From a bacterium UBP17_UBA6191 (GTDB lineage Bacteria; Muiribacteriota; UBA6191): a stretch of DNA of 13,199 nucleotides. The stretch covers positions 1 through 13,199 of the forward strand of contig DITF01000342.1 of NCBI GenBank assembly GCA_002422125.1, given 5' to 3'. A program made the position numbers and the translations under genes. The notes below the pieces were generated by a model. That model saw nothing but the letters and a program-made list of their open reading frames with translations, did not search any database and was not told the origin of the DNA. Position 1 is the stretch's first letter. Each line of letters begins with the position of its first letter. Shown here piece by piece: positions 6,889 to 13,199 of the stretch.

Positions 6889-8282
6889 AAATTCTTTTGG
6901 TGGTTTGTCCAGCATGGGGAGTAGAAATGCCTCCACTGGGGGCAGCAATGCTAAAATCCTCCCTAGTACAAGCTGGGATTCAATGCACAGTTTTTGATGC
7001 TAACCAATTTGTCTGGAAAAACACTGAGCCTCAAAATCACTGGTATTGGGACAAAAGCCAGATGCATCACTGGGGAAACATTGACCTATATCAAAACACC
7101 CATGACCGAATTTTAAAATCACTGTGGGACAGGATTCTCTTAAAAATCCAGAACGAAAAAGCAGATGTGATCGGGTTTACTCTATGGGATTCCAATATTC
7201 ATACAGCCAACCTGATCATGCAAGCAATCAAGTCCCAATCACCCCAAACAATTCTTTTGGCCGGTGGGCCGCAAACTACTTTTAAGGAAATGCGCATCAA
7301 AATAGATCCGGCCTGTGATTATTATCTGGTTGGTGAGGGAGAAGTTGCCCTAGTGGAATTTGTGTCCTGGCTAAAAAATCCAATAAGCCCCTTGCCAACT
7401 GGCTTTTATTCGACAAAAGATGAAATGCATCAGGACTTGCCTTACAGACAGGTTGCAAATATTCAGACCCTGCCTGCCCCTGATTTTTCCGATCTGAGTT
7501 TTTTACAATATGCCACCTCAGCCATGCCGATTATTGCGACCCGCTCCTGCCTTTTTCAGTGCCGCTTTTGCTCGGATTACCCTTCGATGGGCACCTTTCG
7601 AAAATTATCGGCCGATGCACTATTTAACACTCTGTCTCAAATGTATCGTCAGGGAGTCAGAGAGCTCTGGTTTAACGATTTATTGATCAACGGAATCATC
7701 CCCGAGCTTTTGGAAGCCTTTTCCAAACTGGAAACCAAATCGCAAAAAATGAGCTGGATTGCTCTAGCCACCCCAAATGCCCAGTTAAGAACCGCCGACT
7801 TGTTAGACTTAAAACGCCTCGGATTAAAGACCTTAAATCTTGGGTTGGAAAGTGGATCTGATAAGGTCATGCGCCTGATGAAAAAGGGCTTTAATAAAAA
7901 GGCCGCTATAGCTGGACTAAAACGAATATACGAGGCTGGAATCAACACACAGCTCAATATTATTGTGGGTTTTCCAGGAGAAACGGATGAGGACTTTTTG
8001 GAAACAATCCGGTTTTTAGAAGAGAATCGACAATACATCAGTGGATTCACTTCCGTAAATGCCTGCATTTTAATACCTGGTTCCGAGATTCATACGCATA
8101 GAGAACAATTGGGGCTAAAACTTTTAGATGAAACTCAGCCTGAGAGTTGGTATCTGGATTCAGAAAACACCCCTAAAATTAGATCGGAGAGACTAGAAAT
8201 TATACTGGGCTGGATCAAGAACCATGGGTATTCCATCTATGCGAGCAACAAGGACTCCGCTTCTTTTGGGGCAGAGTCATGA
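6885..8282 (+). CDS. B12-binding-type radical SAM enzyme
   Basis: 465 aa. The N-terminal Rossmann-like domain (about 1-165) has MKILLVVCPAWG, PPLGAAMLKSSL, LLAGGPQ at 124 and VGEGE at 149, as in cobalamin-binding radical SAM proteins. The DxHxxG cobalamin ligand motif is not evident, so it may not use B12 through histidine. The radical SAM core (about 214-420) has Cys222, Cys226 and Cys229 (CLFQCRFC) for the 4Fe-4S cluster, LGLESGSD at 319 and VGFPGETDEDF at 361. Residues about 44-70 form a Trp/His-rich insertion (VWKNTEPQNHWYW, MHHWGN). Related enzymes methylate or rearrange unreactive carbons; the substrate here is unknown. It overlaps both neighbours by 4 bp. Lack of a signal peptide places it in the cytoplasm. 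Confidence 0.88.
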   Translation: MKILLVVCPAWGVEMPPLGAAMLKSSLVQAGIQCTVFDANQFVWKNTEPQNHWYWDKSQMHHWGNIDLYQNTHDRILKSLWDRILLKIQNEKADVIGFTLWDSNIHTANLIMQAIKSQSPQTILLAGGPQTTFKEMRIKIDPACDYYLVGEGEVALVEFVSWLKNPISPLPTGFYSTKDEMHQDLPYRQVANIQTLPAPDFSDLSFLQYATSAMPIIATRSCLFQCRFCSDYPSMGTFRKLSADALFNTLSQMYRQGVRELWFNDLLINGIIPELLEAFSKLETKSQKMSWIALATPNAQLRTADLLDLKRLGLKTLNLGLESGSDKVMRLMKKGFNKKAAIAGLKRIYEAGINTQLNIIVGFPGETDEDFLETIRFLEENRQYISGFTSVNACILIPGSEIHTHREQLGLKLLDETQPESWYLDSENTPKIRSERLEIILGWIKNHGYSIYASNKDSASFGAES

Positions 8283-10543
8283 TACAAAAGCACTCCCTAA
8301 AAACTATTTTATCCTGGATACCCAAAGTCCTGTTTGGATTTTGTTTGGGACTGCTTGTATGGGTCGGACAAAATGTCTACCAGGCCGATCTGGACTTTGT
8401 CAAAACCCGAATCACCGAATCTCATGAAGCTTTGCATGGGACTTTAGAGCAAAATATATACGAAGACCTTGAGAGCATCGGTACAGAAGTGATGTCTATA
8501 GCCAAGGTGCAAGACACTAGCTCCTTAGGCTGGCTGGAATTAAATCAGGACAGAGTAATTGCAGAACTGACAGAGCGGATTCTAAGTGACTCTGAATGGA
8601 ATTCGCTCAAAAATGGCCAAATTCCCAAACCTATTATTCTTAGGGTTTACCGCTTTCAGGCACCTAGTTTTGTCAAAACCGTAAATAGATTGGAAAGGCT
8701 CTTTGATGGGAGACAAAGAAGACTAGCCCATTCTTCCAAGGACATACATCCCATCCTGCGGCAAATCGACAACCTTAACATCAAGCTATACTCCGATTAT
8801 GAGTCCCAGAAAATGGGTTTAACTCCTGAAGACTGGATGAAGCTGTCAAAACTCTCCGAACCTAGTAACATCCCCTTTCTTGAAGAGATTACACCGGCAT
8901 TTTTACACCCCATTTTTATGGAAGGAAAACCTTCAGAAGGTATCTCACCCATTAGCCGGCAATTGTTTTTAAGCACGGAAGATCACATTACCTCCTATTA
9001 CCCCATACCAGCCTATGAGGCTAAATTTCTTGCCCAGCATCGGGTTTTGGAAGAACAGATCGATGACAATGAGGAAATGCCGCTTTTGTGGATTACTGGG
9101 TATCTGTTTAGCCGGTTATCCCGATTCGGCCCTAATCTGCATCCCTTACATAAAATGCTGGAGGCTAATCCTGAATTTCAGCCCCTGGAGGCCAGAGGGC
9201 AGTTGTTTTCCATGTTTAATGTGTCTATAGGATGGGAGATCTTTCCGCTGGATTTTATGACCAATAATAATCTGGAAATTATTCCCATACTGCCCCAGCG
9301 CATTATAGCTGTAATGATAAACCAGCCCAGAATCATCCGCTCTTTACTGCCTCGTCATCTCAACGATTCACAGCTTGAGTACCGCCAGGTCTGGCATCAA
9401 TTCCCCGATCAGGATGAGAGTCTGCCCCTGCCTCAAAATTTGGATCCCCTACTGCTAAAAAGCAACCAGCCCTTAAGATTTTCTCTATCCCTAGATAATC
9501 GGGAACATCTCTGTACCTCCATTCGCTCCCTCTCTCTGGCCATGGCCAGAATCCAGATTTGCGAGTCGGCTGATCCTAGAGTCTTTGGCTCAAACCAAAG
9601 CCCCAGAGAAATACGCTTTTCTAATCGCTGGAGAACAATTCTTATCCTCATACTCTTGGCTCTGATTTTGGCATATAAACCACTAAGCAATTGGGGGCAA
9701 AAGCTCAATCAAACTTTAAACTCATGCATAGAAAGTTTTATGGGCAAGGCCCAGACTCAGGAAATTAAACACATGGCTTGGGAGTTTTTGCAGTTAGACA
9801 AAAGTGTGAATGATTTAAAAGCCACAGTCAATCTCAGAAATCTGGACTTTGCCCTTGCTTTGGGAATTCAGGAAATATTGAATCAACCGGGGAAACGATT
9901 GCAGGATTATGCAGAAGATATGCAATATTTCCTCAAAGAAAACACAGGCACACCAAAATGGAAACTCAATCTGAACGAAGATAATACCTTAAGTATTTCC
10001 TACCCTGACTCCGTAGCCGCTTCTACTAAAGCCCTGCTTGAAGAGCTAGCTCTGGCGGCAAAGATTAAATCTGATCTGGAAACCCAATCGCTGGAACACT
10101 CAAGGATGCAAAAAGAAATGGCTCTGGCTGAAGTTTTAACCAAAGGACTACTCCCAGAGTCCAACGCAGGTGAAGGAGCGGGATTGTCCTGGAAGCTTCA
10201 ATATGAACCCAATTTGCAGATCCCTACACAGATTCTGATGCTAGTACTTAAATCCCAGGATTGCTGCCGAATCTGTCTTATCGAAATTCCCAGACCCCAC
10301 CTTGGGGCAACTCTGATGGCAAGTGCACTAAAGGCACGGGTCCAGGCAATTATGGCCTTGTTTCAGCCATTTTCATTCTCACAAATTTCCGATCTGGACA
10401 GTTTGCTGGCCGGAGTGTTTATTGAAACGGGACAAACACCCACAAGCTGTGGCACGGAGCCCTTTAAGATAGAGTCCAGTGGCAACAAAATTTTTATCCA
10501 AAGCCATTATCAAAATTTCCATTTAGAGGTGATTCTGTCATGA
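8279..10543 (+). CDS. Membrane sensor protein with degenerate SpoIIE/PP2C-like C-terminus (pseudophosphatase)
   Basis: 754 aa: membrane segment about 9-30, a ~420-residue extracytoplasmic region, a second membrane segment about 452-472 and a cytoplasmic part with a likely helical signalling stretch (about 587-625). The end (about 614-754) resembles the start of a SpoIIE phosphatase: MALAEVLTKGLLPES corresponds to the family's helix before the core, and LVLKSQDCCRICLIEIP followed by LGATLMASALKARVQAIM lines up with VIADVSGKGLAASLYGARVHALM of the next gene. GGDF, DVSGKG, AGHN, YTDG and DDNT are all missing and the domain is short (about 140 residues), so it cannot bind metal in the usual way. 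Likely a regulatory partner of the phosphatase encoded next. Its start overlaps the radical SAM stop (ATGA). The homology call is by eye. Confidence 0.7.
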   Translation: MIQKHSLKTILSWIPKVLFGFCLGLLVWVGQNVYQADLDFVKTRITESHEALHGTLEQNIYEDLESIGTEVMSIAKVQDTSSLGWLELNQDRVIAELTERILSDSEWNSLKNGQIPKPIILRVYRFQAPSFVKTVNRLERLFDGRQRRLAHSSKDIHPILRQIDNLNIKLYSDYESQKMGLTPEDWMKLSKLSEPSNIPFLEEITPAFLHPIFMEGKPSEGISPISRQLFLSTEDHITSYYPIPAYEAKFLAQHRVLEEQIDDNEEMPLLWITGYLFSRLSRFGPNLHPLHKMLEANPEFQPLEARGQLFSMFNVSIGWEIFPLDFMTNNNLEIIPILPQRIIAVMINQPRIIRSLLPRHLNDSQLEYRQVWHQFPDQDESLPLPQNLDPLLLKSNQPLRFSLSLDNREHLCTSIRSLSLAMARIQICESADPRVFGSNQSPREIRFSNRWRTILILILLALILAYKPLSNWGQKLNQTLNSCIESFMGKAQTQEIKHMAWEFLQLDKSVNDLKATVNLRNLDFALALGIQEILNQPGKRLQDYAEDMQYFLKENTGTPKWKLNLNEDNTLSISYPDSVAASTKALLEELALAAKIKSDLETQSLEHSRMQKEMALAEVLTKGLLPESNAGEGAGLSWKLQYEPNLQIPTQILMLVLKSQDCCRICLIEIPRPHLGATLMASALKARVQAIMALFQPFSFSQISDLDSLLAGVFIETGQTPTSCGTEPFKIESSGNKIFIQSHYQNFHLEVILS

Positions 10544-12993
10544 GATCGGGCATTCTGACTCAGGGAATCAGTCGAGGAATTCTCTCCTTTTCCCTGACAC
10601 TGGTTCTAGTATTACTTGGACTACAACACTTCTATGACATAAGCTCAAAAATTCAGGTCAGTAATTTTATGCACCAGTCCGTGATTACGGCAAAGGTGGC
10701 CGAGCAGGACTTTCAGACTTATGAAGCGCAAATGCTTGAGTTTATCAGCCAAAAGACCAGCGCATTTGCCAAAACTCTACAAAGAGCACCCCGGATTAAC
10801 TTTAGAGACCGGGACAACTTTCCAGTTCGTGTTAATGCTGATACGGGAGTCAATTTTAAGGATCTTCTGCAACATCGTGAAAATGACATCATGCAATCCT
10901 GGAGACAAAGATACCTCTTAAGGTTAAAAAATCTGCATAAGGAGTGTCTGGCAAAGTTTCCCATGTTAAATGTTAGGGAAGACAAACCCCAACTTTTCTG
11001 GACCCAGTTTTTTTCCGCTGAACTGCTGATTCAATACTACCGCTATTTTGGTGGCGCACCAAATTCCAGACTAAGCGAAGATATGAAGGGGGAATTGTGG
11101 ACCAACAATCTTTTACCTGCTAATGAAACTTTTTTGACCAATACCTTAATTAGTATGGTCAGTCGCGGCGACCTTGTCTCTACAATTCAGGAACAATTTC
11201 TCAAACCTGCCAAGACCCTGTATAAAATCGATTCCTCAGGTAACAATCCCAATTTTTTTCCCCTCACCGTTTTAAACACCTACGGTCATCTGCAAATTTT
11301 AAGGGTTCCGCCCTCCCCTGATAGGTTAGATACAATTTATCCTGAATTAACCCCAACTCCAGCTATGGGATGGTTTTTTTCCTTACTGGATTCACAAAGA
11401 CTCTTATTAAAGTATCTGGAAAAACGATCACAGATTGAATCAGAACACTGGAGTGTGTTTCCTTTGCTTTATCAGGATTCCAGCACACTGCCCGAACACA
11501 TTCCCAACAAGGTGGAACTTTTACATCCTGTGAACAACGAGCCGACCGGTGAAATTTTGAACCCTGAGGAACTCAACCAAAGAATAAAACGGGTTCAGAT
11601 TACTAAGTTTCGCTACCAGAAAAACGAGGGATTTATCATGGCAATTGCCATTCAGGATACCGTTCACAAGCGACTGGTTCACCTTTTTGAAGTATCTATG
11701 GATAGTCTGATGGAAAATGCCTACGAGTCCATTCTGTTCTGGCTTCAGGCAACCTTTATTCCAATCCTGTTGTTTTTTGGATTTACTATTACCCTTCTAT
11801 ATTACCTGATTCGTCCGCTTAGAAATCTGGCCGTTCACGCCCAAAATATTAGCCAAAACCTCAACAATATACCAGATCCCGTAAGTTCTGATACCCCATT
11901 TCATGAGGTTAATATTCTCTCAAGAAATCTCAATCGCTACTCTATGGCCATTGCGGAACAACTGGAAATTCTGGATATACTCATTGAATTGCAAAAACGC
12001 ATTCATCGTGGGCAGCATCCGATAGACAATCAGGAATGGGTGTATCAAAAAGTGTCTGACCTACCCTCAAGAGACAATTCCTTAAACTCCCATTCTCTAA
12101 TTAGATTGCTTTTAAAAGCCGCGCAATCCAGTCAAATCCTAAGCCGTGAGCAAATCCTTCCAGCATTCTGGGGAACTCTACTTTTTGACGAACAAAAAGA
12201 AGCACTGAAAGAAACCGCCCTCAAAGCAGAACAGCAAAGAAATGAACTGGAGCTAGCCGCACTGGTGCAAAAAAATCTGCTGGCTCAATCCTCACCTAAC
12301 CCTGAGGGAATTGAATCCGCAAGCTACTATGAACCAGCCCGCTACCTCGGTGGAGACTTCTATTTCCAGACATCACTTCCTGACAAACCCTCTTTGTATG
12401 TCATAGCAGATGTGTCTGGAAAGGGTCTGGCTGCCAGCCTTTATGGAGCTAGAGTTCATGCTCTGATGGATGCACTGTGGCCCCACTGTCAGGATGTTTC
12501 AGAGCTGATGGGCCGAGTCAATCAGGAACTATGCCGTGATGCCGTGGAAGGATTTTTTTGCACAGCTTTTTTACTTTCGGTCGATCTGAACAAGCAGAGT
12601 TTTTCCTACGCCTCCGCTGGCCATAATCGTATGTTGTGTTTTAAAGATGATTCGATCGGCGAACTAAGTGGCAAAGGACTGCCACTTGGAATTTTTGAAT
12701 CGGTCAAATACCCGCTACAAACAGAAACCTTGCAAGGAAGCTCAGGTTTTCTTCTGTACACAGACGGGCTAAATGAGGCTGAGAACGACCAACAGGAGCT
12801 TTATGGAATGGAGAGACTTTTTTCTCACTTGAAAGACAAACCGCCACAGAACAAAAATCCTCAACAGGTAATTGAGGATCTTCTCCAGGATTTGAGGGCC
12901 TTTACCAAAGGAACTGAACCTTCAGATGACAATACTATGATTTGTATTCAGGTACGCAAGCGTTTAACCCAGATATTCATATCCTCGAACTGA
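10540..12993 (+). CDS. Membrane sensor Ser/Thr phosphatase, HAMP plus SpoIIE (PP2C) domain, RsbU-like
   Basis: 817 aa: membrane segment about 9-30, extracytoplasmic sensor region to about 395, second membrane segment about 398-424, HAMP-like linker beginning LIRPLRNLAVHAQNIS (about 423-475), a helical stretch, then a SpoIIE phosphatase domain (about 565-808). All core motifs are present: GGDF with Asp606, ADVSGKG with Asp624, CTAF, SAGHN, GLPLGIF, YTDGLNEA with Asp742, and SDDNTM with Asp796/797. These Asp bind the two metal ions. Such phosphatases usually dephosphorylate STAS anti-anti-sigma factors in partner-switching pathways; no STAS or anti-sigma gene lies in the window. The ATG overlaps the preceding stop and has AGAGGTGA 7 bases upstream. 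The 3' end overlaps the convergent ablB gene by 46 bp. Confidence 0.92.
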   Translation: MRSGILTQGISRGILSFSLTLVLVLLGLQHFYDISSKIQVSNFMHQSVITAKVAEQDFQTYEAQMLEFISQKTSAFAKTLQRAPRINFRDRDNFPVRVNADTGVNFKDLLQHRENDIMQSWRQRYLLRLKNLHKECLAKFPMLNVREDKPQLFWTQFFSAELLIQYYRYFGGAPNSRLSEDMKGELWTNNLLPANETFLTNTLISMVSRGDLVSTIQEQFLKPAKTLYKIDSSGNNPNFFPLTVLNTYGHLQILRVPPSPDRLDTIYPELTPTPAMGWFFSLLDSQRLLLKYLEKRSQIESEHWSVFPLLYQDSSTLPEHIPNKVELLHPVNNEPTGEILNPEELNQRIKRVQITKFRYQKNEGFIMAIAIQDTVHKRLVHLFEVSMDSLMENAYESILFWLQATFIPILLFFGFTITLLYYLIRPLRNLAVHAQNISQNLNNIPDPVSSDTPFHEVNILSRNLNRYSMAIAEQLEILDILIELQKRIHRGQHPIDNQEWVYQKVSDLPSRDNSLNSHSLIRLLLKAAQSSQILSREQILPAFWGTLLFDEQKEALKETALKAEQQRNELELAALVQKNLLAQSSPNPEGIESASYYEPARYLGGDFYFQTSLPDKPSLYVIADVSGKGLAASLYGARVHALMDALWPHCQDVSELMGRVNQELCRDAVEGFFCTAFLLSVDLNKQSFSYASAGHNRMLCFKDDSIGELSGKGLPLGIFESVKYPLQTETLQGSSGFLLYTDGLNEAENDQQELYGMERLFSHLKDKPPQNKNPQQVIEDLLQDLRAFTKGTEPSDDNTMICIQVRKRLTQIFISSN

Positions 12994-13199
12994 CCAAAAA
13001 TATCGCAGTTGTTGATCAGGCGACCACAAAACTCGTAACCAAGCCTGAAAAACACTCGGTTCATCCCAAAACTGACAGCTCTAGCCAGTGTGTAGGCCAT
13101 TTGAATTTTTCGATCTCTTAGATCATTTTCCAAGGCCAGCAAAATATGCTGCATCAAACCCTTGCCTTGTACCTCAGGAATTGTGGCACAATCAGTCAT
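12948..13199 (-). CDS. ablB: Beta-lysine N-acetyltransferase AblB, C-terminal part (5' end outside window)
   Basis: The reading frame runs off the window's right edge; the Met at 13199 is probably internal (family sequence reads MTD.AT). The 83 visible residues form the C-terminal half of a GNAT acetyltransferase: MTDCATIPEVQGKGLMQHIL gives the acetyl-CoA-binding loop (QGKG). Then AYTLARAVSFGMNRVFFRLGY, GRLINNCDI and FEDMNIWVKRL match the AblB/YodP family signature. AblB acetylates beta-lysine, made by the lysine 2,3-aminomutase AblA, to N-epsilon-acetyl-beta-lysine, an osmoprotectant. An ablA gene would be expected just upstream, beyond the right edge. The gene ends inside the 3' end of the phosphatase gene. 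Confidence 0.85.
   Translation of the reverse strand: MTDCATIPEVQGKGLMQHILLALENDLRDRKIQMAYTLARAVSFGMNRVFFRLGYEFCGRLINNCDIFGQFEDMNIWVKRLRT

Noticed and set aside
8224..8427. 67-aa plus-strand reading frame across the radical SAM/sensor junction
   Set aside because: Overlaps two well-supported genes in another frame and has no recognisable features.

Overview
The window looks like chromosomal DNA of a Gram-negative bacterium of moderate GC. The protein repertoire would fit a bdellovibrio-like or other deltaproteobacterial lineage: an HNH protein with an N-terminal helical region, an NlpD-like LysM/LytM protein, large membrane-bound SpoIIE-type phosphatases and an AblB-type acetyltransferase. 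This placement is an impression from protein style; no marker gene is present. No rRNA, tRNA, CRISPR array or insertion sequence was seen.

Left part (1-4200): the 3' end of a plus-strand radical SAM gene with a Cys-rich C-terminus faces a run of minus-strand accessory genes. Read in transcription order (right to left) these are: an unrecognised helical gene interrupted by an in-frame TAA; a YhaV-type ribonuclease toxin whose start overlaps the end of that reading frame by ATGA; a 338-bp gap with a perfect 10-bp inverted repeat; an HNH endonuclease; and a membrane-anchored putative phage abortive-infection (AbiC-like) protein. Toxin, nuclease and abortive-infection protein together resemble a small defence or stress cluster. 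The toxin has no recognisable PrlF antitoxin; the gene in the antitoxin position is the interrupted one.

Middle (4275-5683): a compact minus-strand operon of a 62-aa unknown protein, a membrane-anchored alpha/beta hydrolase of the BEM46/YfhR type and the inner-membrane protein YccF. It probably starts from an extended -10 promoter in the 70-bp divergent intergenic region.

Right part (5754-12993): a plus-strand operon of five genes with every junction overlapping. The order is a secreted LysM plus degenerate LytM protein (amidase-activator type), a ~100-aa unknown protein, a B12-binding-type radical SAM enzyme, a membrane sensor with a short degenerate SpoIIE/PP2C-like C-terminus, and a membrane HAMP-SpoIIE phosphatase with all catalytic motifs. 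The last two share an architecture and look like a pseudophosphatase/phosphatase pair. This operon, which joins cell-wall control, a radical SAM step and Ser/Thr phosphatase signalling, is the best candidate for an undescribed system here. The window closes with the C-terminal part of a convergent ablB (beta-lysine acetyltransferase) gene.
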